Shown here in pieces: positions 44,450 to 54,885 of a stretch of DNA of 64,000 bases. The stretch covers positions 6,094,001-6,158,000 of the forward strand of contig CM060837.1 in the NCBI GenBank assembly GCA_030762175.1. Reading direction: 5' to 3'. Numbering within the stretch: position 1 is the stretch's first letter; every line of letters begins with the position of its first letter. Source of the DNA: Metallyticus violacea. Taxonomy: Eukaryota > Arthropoda > Insecta > Mantodea > Metallyticidae. Position numbers and translations under genes: made by a program. The notes under the pieces were generated by a model. The model was not told the origin of the DNA. It saw only the letters and a program-made list of their open reading frames with translations, and did no database searches.

Positions 44450-44681
44450 TGAAGTCGTTGAGGCACAGACTCGTGAGCGAGAGGTCTGGGGTCCTCATTG
44501 ACAGGTCGTTTTTCCAGGTTTTCCTCATCCCATAAATGGCAAATGCCGGGGAGGTACTCTTAACTTAGGTTTAGATGTTTCCTTCCTTGAAAAAGCCTTT
44601 CCGAATATACAATTTCATCTTAAGTATCATCAGTGTCCATCGCCTGTGGTGCCTCAGTAGTTAAAACGGGCGTTAAACGTT
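44450..44681 (+). mobile_element. SINE-A copy, head truncated
   Basis: Starts within the tRNA-like head (GAAGTCGTTGAGGCACAGAC), lacking box A. A deletion removes box B (GTCTGGGGTCCTCATTGACA). Body and 3' end intact (GGTGCCTCAGTAGTTAAAAC, GGGCGTTAAACG). Confidence 0.88.
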
Positions 44682-45373
44682 AAATTTACTTACATAATGA
44701 AGCACTTGCAACACCCATTTCGCCCCGTGATGCAGGGACGGCCAAAGAAGATACAAAAAGTGTATATAAGATAACCTAGTAACTCGCCAAAGTTATTTCG
44801 AGTCTTATTTTGATTGTCTTGTATTAATTATCTTTCGAGAAAAAAAAAAACATAATTCTGTCACTAAACTTCTGTCTTCTGTGCAAAGCAAAACAAAAAA
44901 GAGATGCGAAAGAAGAGGATACAAGATTGATGCTCTTTTTTCTTTGAAAGGTTCCAGAAATAACAATTGATCTCGGTAATAACTTTCGAAACGCCATGTT
45001 TGAGTCATACAGTTGGACACGCGCCAGCGATATCGCCTGTATGTTCCGCAGTAAATCTCTCATCTTAATGATTTTGTACCGAAGACATTTGAATAGCCGG
45101 TAAACGCAAATTTCAAGGCGAGGGGAAACCTCTGCTTGGCTTTTAAAATTCATAGGATAACAGTAAAACACATATACAGCTAATACACTAATATTATTGG
45201 CAGTTTTATGCGAAAGATAGGTGAAACATTATCTGAGGTTGTGTGTGCAGTAAAACCGCAGCTACCAATTCTATAACCACACCATTTTTTTATGCTTAGG
45301 CGTCTACTGAAGTATAATCTAATATCCCCGTACAGTACAGAGTTGTAACGCTCTATTGTACAAAATAACTTGT
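44682..45373. other. No feature recognised
   Basis: A+T-rich sequence between two SINE-A copies; overlapping short open frames on the minus strand have no motif. Confidence 0.45.
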
Positions 45374-45620
45374 ACCGCCAAGGGTGGCCGAGGTCGTTAA
45401 GGCGCGGACTCGTGAGCGGGAGTTCTGGGGTTCGAATTCCGTCAGGACCGTCCTCCCTGACTGAGGTTTCTTCCAGGTTTTCCTCAGTCCTCATAAATGA
45501 CAAATGCAGGGGAGTACCTTAAACTCAGGCCTTGGAACGTTTCCTTCCTTAAAAAAATACTCCATTCCCAATTTATCATTTCATCTCAGTGTCCATCGCG
45601 TATGATGCCGTTAAACACTA
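45374..45620 (+). mobile_element. SINE-A copy, well-preserved head
   Basis: Head ACCGCCAAGGGTGGCCGAGG with intact box A TGGCCGAGGTCG and near-consensus box B GGGTTCGAATTCC. Body GTCCTCCCTGACTGAGGTTT and AAATGACAAATGCAGGGGAG. The 3' end is shortened (GTCCATCGCGTATGATGCCG, TTAAACACT). Confidence 0.94.
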
Positions 45621-45639
45621 GGAAGTCAGTCATTCAGTA

Positions 45640-46060
45640 GAATTCTAAAATGTCCAAAAAGACGACCATCATCTTTTAACCCGCAGATGCAGCACCACTA
45701 AATTTCTTGGGCCGGGGACTCCGTAGATGTTTCCACTGCATGAATTAGACTTTGTTCTTGGTGTGTAGTTCGTCACCAGTTACCAGCTTCACCAAGAAAC
45801 CCGGATCATCATTATGCATTTCCAGTAATCGTAACAGACAACACTTTTGTCCCTTTGTGCGTGTGTCAAATCCCGTGGATCCGCACACTTATTTTACATT
45901 CAAGTCGTAATGAATATTGGTAATCAATTCAGACACAAGCGCAATATTCTTAGAAGACCGCAATGTTCAAGGACGGCTAGTATTCACACTCCCGGTCACT
46001 GGCGAACCTAATTGTAAACGTCTTCTGTGCAGAAGTTTCTCGACCACATGCCGCAGTTAA
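45640..46060 (-). pseudogene. Mariner-type transposase relic
   Basis: Minus strand: MHNDDPGFLVKLVTGDE near 45785-45835 with the first catalytic Asp, a small deletion, then MQWKHLRSPRPKKFSGAASA and KMMVVFLDI toward 45650. Upstream frames near 45850-46000 keep traces of the second helix-turn-helix linker (YDLNVK...VCGSTGF). The QWKH..SPRPKK signature separates it from mar-A. The C-terminal half with Asp two and three is absent; a SINE-A lies 20 bp beyond the break. Confidence 0.65.
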
Positions 46061-47247
46061 ACGTCAATGAATTTCTACAATTTTGACGCTTTCATTCCGC
46101 AAAATTTATGCATTCCTATTTGTCCAGGATATTTCCTTTCATCGTGCCCATGTCGTTCTCTATTTGGCAACAAACGAACACTGTCTTTTCACTACACACT
46201 CTGCCCTCTATGGTGTGGTAGTATCAATCCACCCAACTAATGGACAAAACACCCCTATAGTTAATCATTTCCAAACTCCCCTCATGAGGTTTTTACACAA
46301 GAAAATATTTTCCATGGTGTTTAATTTGTTTGTTTCATTTTAAGTTTTGAATAAATATCTTTTCAACAGTGGATCCGGTCCAAGCGCTTAATAAAACGTT
46401 TGATATGAATTCTGTTTCACGTTAATTTATATCACGCAGCCCGCTGCAGTATATTGTTCGCAAACATTTTGAATCTCACAAACGCACAGTAATGTGCAGT
46501 CTGTCTCACATGAAGGATTTACAGTTGAAAACACTAGCCTTAATGATGCCATATGTCATAACCAATACTTGCAATGATTATAATTACAGTAAGCATGCGC
46601 AAGCCGTAAGGTATATAAAATAATGATAATTTGTCCATCATGTTCAAATGCTCACCCCCTTCTATCCTACCATGGAAATGCTAAAACCCAATTTGGCTGC
46701 CATTTGTATTTGACTGTAACAGGCTACAGCTTTCCCACCCTGGCTGAAATTGAACAGGCATTTTCCTAGTAATTATTTTGCAAGTCAACCCCGCCAGTTT
46801 CAAGCCTACTTTCTGGGTGTCATTTCTCTTACACGGAATGTTTCAGCCGTTATACATAAGTGAAAAACGATATACAAGGACATTGCATTATTAATATAAA
46901 GGATATAAATTAATGAATTAAATTACAAAATACTTAACAGATTTCTGCATTTTCAGTTCTCTTATTTCAGATACAATTTAAAGTAGCACTTAATCTAGCT
47001 CGATAATTTGCGACACTTCCAAAGTTGTTTTTTATACCATAAAGTTCATTGTAAATAGTAAAATTAATGCAAGCAAGAATCACGAAAAGGTATGCTAGTT
47101 AAAATATAGATTCAAAGGGGTCGAAATTAAACTGTTATAAAGAGACTGAAACCATGAGACATTGTATTGTTGAGACACGTGATTGGGTACAAAAATAGAA
47201 GAGTCTGTTTCAAAAAATTAATATACTAACATTTATTTGTGGATATA
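46061..47247. other. 1.2-kb A+T-rich interval, nothing recognised
   Basis: No repeat or coding motif recognised. The 86-aa frame at 46083-46343 is unsupported. Confidence 0.45.
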
Positions 47248-47406
47248 TACAGAGCCTTCATTTGGACGCGTGGCCGGCTTAATAGGGATTTGCCTGCCCT
47301 GTTACTAACCCCTTCACTTTCCCGCCTCTCCGCGATCTTTAAGGTGTACAGAAGGTGAACATTGTGAGACCACGTGTTTCAGTGTTATAGTGTGTTAGTG
47401 CTGAAA

Positions 47407-48270
47407 ATGCCAAAAAGGTTGTATACTTTACAGCACACAAACTTCATGTAGAGAAGTGAGACGGCGGTTTATAGATACGCTTCACAAGAAATGTTTCGTC
47501 ATCTTATGAACAGATTTATAAGAAACCGGGGGTTGTTTATTTTCCCCTTGAATTGTGTTTAACGCCCGTTTTTACTACCCAGGCACCATAGGCAGTAGAC
47601 CTAATGACACATGAGATGAAATGATCAACTGGGAAAATGTTTAGGAAGGAAACGTTCCAGGTACCTCCCTGGCATTTGTTATTTATGAGCACTGAGGAAT
47701 ACCTGGTAAAAGCCTCAGTCAGGGAGGACGGTACTGGCGGGATTCAAACCCCATACCTCCCGCTCACGAGTTCGCGTCTTAACGATCTCGGCCATCCGCG
47801 GCGGTAAAACAAAGTAAAAGGGAGTGTTCTTACAGAGGAAAAACTCGATGACATCACAGAAAAGTTAGAACTAAATTCAAAGAAATCTCTGAGAAAACTT
47901 GCACAGGAATATCTCAAACCTCGGCTTGGAATGCCACTGAATTTTTAAAATTAAAACCCTCTAAGATAACTGTAGTCCAGAAAATTGCAAACACTTAGTA
48001 ATGTGAGTAGAGTTAATTTCTGCAAATGGGTGGATAATGCTAATGTTTACTCTACAGACCCAAATTTATTTTTTATTTATTTTTTCTTTTAGCAGACGAG
48101 GAATGGTTTTATTTACATGACCATGTAGCAATATAGATCAATAGATACCGTAAAGCAGAAAACCCTGATCATTTATGACCAAAGAATTGGTGTGCAGTAG
48201 AGAGTTATGCATTTGAATTTAAGGGGCTAATAATATTCGATTACGCCGGTAAACAGCGTGCTTCCTGGGG
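47407..48270 (+). pseudogene. DDE transposase relic split by SINE-A
   Basis: Starts MPKRLYTLQHTNF at ATG 47407, like the MP..YT.QHR.F start of a superfamily branch. After the SINE come EEKLDDITEKLELNSKKSLR and KLAQEYL (second helix-turn-helix), then VNFCKWVDNANVY, and across frames ADEEWFYLHDHVAI with the first catalytic Asp, NRYRKAENPDHL and CAVESYAFEFKGLIIFDY. These follow the order of this branch (F.DE.WF.L.G.VN.QN.R.W...NP). Frame breaks are many and the last third is deleted. Confidence 0.7.
47555..47805 (-). mobile_element. SINE-A nested in TIR element
   Basis: Reverse copy: GTGTTTAACGCCCGTTTTTA low end, CCTGGCATTTGTTATTTATG body, GGGATTCAAACCCC box B, head CTTAACGATCTCGGCCATCC. It lies between the N-terminal start and the second helix-turn-helix of the host transposase, so it inserted after that element. 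Confidence 0.94.
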
Positions 48271-48320
48271 CCAAGCAAATAACCGTCAAGCCGGCCACGA
48301 GTCCAAATGAGGGGTCTGTA

Positions 48321-49796
48321 ATTCTCTTATGATTTTTATATTAAAAATAAAAAATACTTCGGGATAAATATGCAAATATATCATATCCATATTACATAAA
48401 AAAATAGTTAGCCTACACTCGCTCACTCAGAGGCGCCGGTATCTTGCAATTGTTTTTATTTTAATACATCTCAAATGAGGCAATGTTGTTAATTTATCAT
48501 GGTTTCCATTGTTAATTATTCTTTACCTTTTTGTATAAAAATAGGAGAACAAATGGTCAAAACAGCTAAAAATGCATTTAATTTCCTTGAAATATGTGCA
48601 TTTATTTCACTTAATGCTAAAAATATTTTTATCAAACTATTCAACTGTTATGCAACTTTTAATGTTATTGTCGTCTAATTTGTTTTTAATACATTTTCTC
48701 TATAAAGGGGTTGTATTCACAATAACCAAAAAATTTTTTTTTCACAATGTGTTAAAATCTTAATTCCTTGCCCAACACAAAGTTACGGAAATAAAATTAC
48801 TTTAGAAAATTTAACCTTCCTTCCTTTAAAACCGGTCTCTGGTGATCATTATTAATCTAATTATAAGGACACAAATTTATTATTTTATAAGGCATTAAAA
48901 ATGTTTAAAACTTCTTACCTTCCCACAGCCTGTTTCCAAATTAAGATAATTTTTGATAACATAAATAATTTTTAAGATTATATGCATAAGCATCCATGAT
49001 GGCAGCCCTGGTAAAACGTCAAGCTATAAGAAAATCAACAACAGCTGATAACATCAGTGAAAGCCCAAATGTGTAAATAGTTTTTTCATACAGAAAAAAA
49101 AGTTTTTTAAAAAGGAATATAGAATTGTCTCATTCGTAGCTTGATGCGTAAATAATTGGGAACACTTAACAATAAGTGGAGATAGTAAATTACTATTTCT
49201 TTAAGATTTTGGCTAGCATCAGTTTTGCATAGCATCAGCTAAAGGACAAGTAAGTTTTTTATCATCAGCAACAACAACCGCTGCGATATTGTTTACATTA
49301 TTCAGAGATTTAGGTAAGTAAGGTTTATTCCACGTCCCTTCTAGTGACAAATAAGGAACGTTCCGAAATGACAATACATTTAATTTATAATTACAAATAC
49401 TGATTAGTTATTTATGTATCGCAGTGATTGTAACACGAGTGAATGTTTAGCGCGTAAGGGAAAGTGAATATTACGCACCTGTTGCATACAACGTTATATG
49501 CAAATTTAGCATTAAAATATTTTAAAAATAAATATTACATTTTTTGCTAAATATGCTGTTAAGACGTAGTAGATATGACGTATTATGTTGCATGGTTTCT
49601 TAGTACTCGTTTCTATGACGATGTTGTTTTGTTTTTGTTTTGAAGAATTCAAATGCAAATGGATGCTAATTCCGCCATGTTTGATATTGAAAATTAATTC
49701 AGAAAAAATTATAAAGGAAGATGAGGGTTTGTGAATTCTTCAAAAATAGAAAAGTGTATACGAAAAGTATTTTGTCATCCTTTCAAAGTGGTAAAA
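48321..49796. other. 1.5-kb A+T-rich interval, nothing recognised
   Basis: No repeat or gene recognised between two TIR elements. Confidence 0.5.
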
Positions 49797-49914
49797 TACA
49801 GATGGTGCCAAAAATGTATACACACTTCAAGCAAAGAAAAAACTGTGTTAACATAACAAAATGAATTCACACAAACAGAAAATGATGAGCACAAATCATC
49901 TTAGACTTTAACAG

Positions 49915-50440
49915 TTACAACAGGTGTTCAAAATGCCCATCATCGGCGTCGATACACTTCTGAGTACGTTGAACTACTGATTGAGCAACGTTTGCGAAAG
50001 TGTCCTCAGCGATTGCAGCACATGCCGTTTCAATTTCTTCCCGAAGTGCTGTCAGTGTAGCTGGTTTTCTACGGTATACAACATCCTTAAGAGTTCCCCA
50101 TAGGTAGAAGTCCAACGGAGTTAGATCCGGAGAATGCGGTGGAAACTCAATCGGACCTCTTCGTCCTATCCAGTGTCTTAGAAGAGTATCATCAAAGTAG
50201 GCACGTACATCTCGGTGGTAATGTGGTGCTCTGCTAGATTTGCCCTTGTGAGCATCGCATACGGTACCGCGAGTCTCAAATTTGTCTCGAATGCATGCAA
50301 TTGTTACTCACGTTGGCGGTTCTGTTCTGTTCACACGTCTCCATTGCCTTTGAACTTCAACATTCTCGGTTTTCCAATACCACTTCAAAATTGCTTTCTG
50401 CTATTCAAACGATAATCTTCGCTCCATTTTATTGTAGCAA
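49915..50440 (-). pseudogene. DDE transposase with core deletion
   Basis: Minus strand. N-terminal remnant near 50240-50420 includes VTIACIRDKFETRGTVCDAH and KGKS (end of the helix-turn-helix and linker). It then jumps directly to APHYHRDVRAYFDDTLLRHW and IGRRGPIEFPPHSPDLTPLD, the region after the second catalytic Asp through the third, and on to LWGTLKDVVYRRKPATLTAL and the end QKCIDADDGHFEHLL. The 66-aa open frame at 49915-50115 is the C-terminus. Roughly 120 or more residues, including the first two catalytic Asp residues, are gone. Confidence 0.85.
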
Positions 50441-50717
50441 CAGTAGCATAACGTAATGCGAGTCACGTCTGTTTACAGAACATCATACGATAATCTTGGC
50501 TTCATTTGTCCATTGTTGATTTACCTGTCACTTAGCAACGCATCATAATGTATAATTGCTTTCTGCTATTCAACGATAATCTTCGCTCCATTTTGTTGTA
50601 GCAACACTAGCATAACGTAATGTGAGTCACGTCTATCTACAGAACATAATAGGATAATCCTGGCTTCATTTGTTCATTGTTGATTTACCTGTCACGTAGC
50701 AACGCTATCATAATATT
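50390..50717 (+). repeat. ~165-bp tandem duplication inside TIR element
   Basis: Two copies begin ATTGCTTTCTGCTATTCAA at about 50390 and 50559 and run through GTAGCAACA.TAGCATAACG, GATAATCTTGGCTTCATTTG and GATTTACCTGTCAC. A partial third start follows (GTCACATCTGTTTACAGAAC at about 50721). The relative at 10.1-10.6 kb has only one copy of this part, so the duplication is specific to this copy or sub-lineage. Confidence 0.85.
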
Positions 50718-50837
50718 AGTCACATCTGTTTACAGAACATCATACTACACGTTACTGTTTTTTTTCGGTCCAACTTTGAAATATATTAAATAGATATCTA
50801 CTATGAAAGTGTGTATACATTTTTGGCACCGTCGGTA

Positions 50838-52600
50838 TATAACATAATTCGACACTCTGATGTGTATATTCGAAAGTTAAATGCAAGAATAACATTACAA
50901 TTTATTTAATTTTAAAACATTAATCTGGAACAATTTGCAACCTTCATTATGCTAAAAGAAAACTATATTAATTTTATATCTATGTCAGTTACTTTGCTTG
51001 GTAAATATTACGCATTCAGTTATTTTAGAAACCAATTGAAATTAAAATAGCCTCAAAACTTTGGTTTAATAAAATGAATCCAGTGTTTGAGTGTTGGTAT
51101 GCTTGTTAGGTCGACGATTTTAGCGTTTTCTTACAGGTACATTGTTTGAAATTGTGTTGTGAAGGCGGTGATGACTTCATGTAATACTTGTTGCTAGGTA
51201 ACCAGTGCCAGAATTAGGTTAACTGTACATGAGTTAAGCGTCATCAGAAGCATGTTTTAATAACGGCATTGAATAAATAAATATTATGGTCTGTCTTAAA
51301 ATATTGTATGATATTTATAAGATATTTTATAACACCACTGATCATAAATATTGTAATATTTAGTCTTTCAAACGCTAGGACTAAAACTTACATAAAACAA
51401 TGGCTTGAAGTTAATCGAATAATTTTCTGTAGCGGTTAAGAAAACGAAGTGGATTTTATAATAATTACTATTCATTGTTATAAGACACGACTTAGTGCAT
51501 TCTTGTTTGTTAGCCGTCTTTCTGTCTGGGATTAAATGGAAAATCTAGTTCTGGACATTTTACTATATATTTTTCGTAGTGTTGAGCGCGTTTCCTCTTC
51601 GGTGCATATACGACAAGTATAAATCAAAAGTTTATCCATTTTAAAGATATATGTTAATGTGATCTATTTAGTTAACTGTAAAATGTTAAATACCCGTCGA
51701 TATGGCCGAAACTTTATCAAAGACCATTATCAAAATGTTGCTTATCAGCAATGGAGACATTTAATACGCACAAAAACTAGGATTGTGGTAAAAGGCTAGA
51801 GTTGAACGCGCTGATGTCCTGAATTACTTCTGCATCTAACGTTTGAACGAAGATGGTGTTCTAGACACGAAAACAGAAGATCTTCACATTAAAGTAGGCT
51901 TTGTAATTCGATCAAGCTTGACTAAAACAGAAGAATTAGCTGTTAGGTTCAGCTGGCAGAAAAATAGAGGGATGAAATTGGGACAGAGATAGAGATACTA
52001 TGAAAAAATGTAACATCCAGCCCTCGACACTTCGTAAATCCCCTAGCCACCCTGGCAGAATGAGGGGAGGCCGCAAAGTGCATAAGCTCTGACTCTATAT
52101 GTAGAAGAGGAGGTTTGTTTGGACCAGAACGAAATAAAAAAAAGGGGGGGAGACCAAATGATTTCCCCAATGACTATTATTTAATTGAGAGTGTCAAACT
52201 TGATAATTTTCCCATCACTTTAATCCAAGCGTGGGGAATACGGCACATGTGGAATGAATTAGGGTTTTGCTTGTTTTTCTTTCGGACAGATGTCACTTGC
52301 TGCCACTACCGAGGCTAAATTTTAAACTTTTATCGAGAGCAGTCACTAAAAAATCGAATGACCGAAAATCTAATTAATTAATAATCCTTTGCTCAGCAAA
52401 GAGAAATCAATATTGGATTAGATTTTGCGCTGTTCTGAGATCAACTATTTTATAGTGTAACTATGGCAACATATAGAACCGTACATGCCGTACATGCAAA
52501 TACCGTCTTCGTAACAATAAAAATATATACATACATAAATGATATAAAACTAAATACAAGCAAACCGATATGCTTAAATCACAAACATTCTATGAGTTGG
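50838..52600. other. 1.8-kb A+T-rich interval, nothing recognised
   Basis: No repeat or gene recognised; short open frames near 51949-52318 oppose each other. Confidence 0.45.
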
Positions 52601-52855
52601 TGTTTAACGCCCGTTTTTACTAATGAGGCACCACAGGCGGTGAACACTGGTGATACATGAGATGAAAGGACATATTGGGAAAGACTTTTTTTCAAGGCAT
52701 AAGTTTAGGGTATCTCCCCTACATTTGGCAGTTATGAGCACTCAGTAAAACCTGGGAATAAACCTCATTCAGGCAGGACGGTCCTGGAGGGATTCGAACC
52801 CCAGACCTCCCGCTCTTGAGTATACGCTATAACGACCTCGGCCACCCGTGGCGGT
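52601..52855 (-). mobile_element. SINE-A copy with 8-bp TSD
   Basis: Reverse copy: GTGTTTAACGCCCGTTTTTA, CAGGACGGTCCTGGAGGGAT, TCGAACCCC box B, head ACGACCTCGGCCACCCGTGG. ATTCTATG is found on both sides (52587 and 52858), a likely target-site duplication. Confidence 0.95.
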
Positions 52856-52868
52856 ATATTCTATGGGC

Positions 52869-52871
<3 letters not shown>

Positions 52872-52914
<43 letters not shown>
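52872..52914 (+). repeat. (AT)n microsatellite
   Basis: About 21 uninterrupted AT units just beyond the SINE-A. No replication-origin meaning implied. Confidence 0.95.
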
Positions 52915-52916
<2 letters not shown>

Positions 52917-53131
52917 CATAATATTACCTTGGATAGATGTCATAGTATAAGAAGTATTAAATAACAAAAGCTAAATATTAACAATAAAGTGTATTAGAAA
53001 ATACACAGAAAGTAAGAAATAAAGTTAAAAGAACAATAGATAGATAGATAGTAAAGAAGTTAAAAGCAAAACACGAAAAAGCAAATTTAAATTAATAAGC
53101 CAAGTTAAAAGCAACATCAGAGGTGCAAACA

Positions 53132-53398
53132 ATATGAATAAAAATAATGTATCACTATTAACAATGTAACTAAATTAACAATAATTAGAAAAACAGGAAA
53201 GGTTAGAAAACTAAGAAAAAGTCACAGAGTTGTAATCACTATATTTCGAACTGCTTGGGTTCGAAAGAGGACCAGCAGTTCGAAATATAGTGATTAAAAC
53301 TCTGTGATTTTTTCTTAGTATTTTAATCTTTTCTGGTTATTGTTATTTTAGTTGCGTTGTTAATAGTATTACATTATTTTTCATTTTATTATATATAA
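53132..53398. repeat. Long inverted repeat (hairpin, ~125-bp arms)
   Basis: Left arm 53132-53255 and right arm 53274-53398 are imperfect reverse complements with several small indels, separated by an 18-nt loop (TGGGTTCGAAAGAGGACC). The inner 23 bp pair perfectly (AATCACTATATTTCGAACTG + CT as core); the next about 40 bp outward pair at high identity, and the outer half is weaker. No transposase or TA/TSD boundaries identified. Could be a foldback/MITE, an inverted duplication, or a hairpin-RNA locus. Confidence 0.88.
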
Positions 53399-53649
53399 AT
53401 ATTTATAAATATAAACAAGAATAGAACCCTTACCCCTGAGCTCCCCTTCTCGAACTCACTACCTCCCCAACTCCCCTCTCTTTTTGTCCGGTCTTCTCTA
53501 GAAATATTACCGATTTGTTTGTGTATTTGTTAAGCAGCAACACTTCCCAGTTTTCAGACTTCTGTTGGAATTCAGAAATCGCGGTGATAAATGCTCATTT
53601 CTTAAAATCTCCGTTTCTTTGCGTACTAACAAAATATGCCTCCTTTCTC

Positions 53650-54330
53650 CGCTCATGGGCAAATTCTTTCCCCGAAAGCATTAATTATTTTATTTCCTTT
53701 CCAAGCCCCTAACCACTTCTTTCTTCTCTCCCATAAGTCTAGATAATCCCGCCTCCCCCACACCGGATCTATTTGAGCCTGCAGGTTAAGCGATACTTTT
53801 TTTGCGCATTGAGTCTCAGTATTTTGTGTATCTATATCTCGCAAACGTCTGTTAACTATCTTACAACTATTGCGCTTATTGTTTTCTACCCTTAACCAAA
53901 TATACCCCAGTCCAATTTTTCTAAGCCTTTACTTATTTTTGCTGCCTAACCCATATCATCATTCTTCACTTATTTGCACCCTGAGACAAATTACTCGAAG
54001 AGGTGCTTAATCCCTTCTTAACCAGTACTTAATTGCTTTTATTTTTAAATTTACACTTTCAACACTTCGTAGTACTCGTAGTAACCGATTTAGAAACTGC
54101 GTTTGTACCTGATTCAGTTCCTCGGTGTTTTCTCACCCCCAAATTTTGACTCAGTACATCATAGTTGACCTAATAACCGCTCTGTACACCATATCTATTG
54201 TTCAGATAAAGGAGAGAGAGCCTTTAACGAATATGGCGTAATATCTTTCACATTCCACAATCCTCTGTTTAATGTCCACGAGATTATTTAATTTTTTAAT
54301 GAACGGTAACGTTATTTCAGAGCCTGAGCA
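53650..54330 (-). pseudogene. Non-LTR retrotransposon RT-tail relic
   Basis: Minus strand near 54090-54210 reads VYRAVIRSTMMY (stop) VKIWG (stop) ENTEELNQVQTQFLNRLLRV, matching the ...YKAV..S.LLYG.EIWGWE..E.LE.VQ..FLK.LLGV segment downstream of the reverse-transcriptase catalytic core in insect LINEs. Further down, frames with RLRDIDTQNTET and ERRKKWLGAWKGNKIIN fit the lysine/arginine-rich C-terminal region of such proteins. Two W/G-to-stop changes and frameshifts mark it as old. Confidence 0.55.
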
Positions 54331-54842
54331 ATACAAAATGGATTACAATAGAAGTATAGTGATTTTTTTCATGTATACCAATACATAACAACAAATTAAC
54401 ACTTCTACTGTGTGCTAATTAGCAGGATAATTAGCTGTTTTTGAAAGATCCTCATTGATGAAATGAATAAATAGAACAGGTTCATAACCAACTTTGAGAA
54501 TATACATGGAAAAATTTCTATCACACAAGTTGAATATGCAGAATGAGAATCGAAAAATTCCGGGATCTTAAACCTCCAACTGAGCTAACGATTCTGCTCC
54601 AAGAACAGAACCAAGAACCTCTCTCATCTGATATCCCAGAGACCTCCCTAAGGTTTCTCTACTATGAGACAAGCATTCTTTAAATAGTAATGCTATCTTC
54701 TAGTTTAATTACAAAACTGTATAGGATTAACTTGTTTACAGAACGGTGTGAAAAAACCCTTCATCAGACTTTATAGAAGCATAAAATGTTTGGACTAAAA
54801 GGCGACTATGGCAAAATAGGAGATGAAAAGTGCAAATAAAAT

Positions 54843-54885
<43 letters not shown>

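Larger units (their letters stand above)
47248..48320 (+). mobile_element. TIR element (TA ends) carrying a SINE-A
   Basis: Ends are inverted repeats of about 33 bp: TACAGAGCCTTCATTTGGAC plus GCGTGGCCGGCTT at the left, and in reverse TACAGACCCCTCATTTGGAC plus TCGTGGCCGGCTT at the right. Both terminate in TA. About 820 bp of element remain after removing the SINE-A at 47555-47805. It codes for transposase remnants on the plus strand but lacks the segment with catalytic Asp two and three, so it is non-autonomous. Confidence 0.9.
49797..50837 (-). mobile_element. TIR element, ~1041 bp, internally deleted
   Basis: Left end TACAGATGGTGCCAAAAATG plus TATACACACTTC; the right end in reverse is TACCGACGGTGCCAAAAATG plus TATACACACTTTC. 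About 31 bp of near-identical TIR with TA at the outer edges. The minus-strand transposase lacks its catalytic middle (see next entry). A non-coding part between the transposase start and the right TIR holds a ~165-bp tandem duplication. A truncated relative is at 10072-10638. Confidence 0.93.

Noticed and set aside
52872..52914. AT repeat as replication origin or promoter
   Set aside because: Plain dinucleotide repeat with nothing around it to suggest function.
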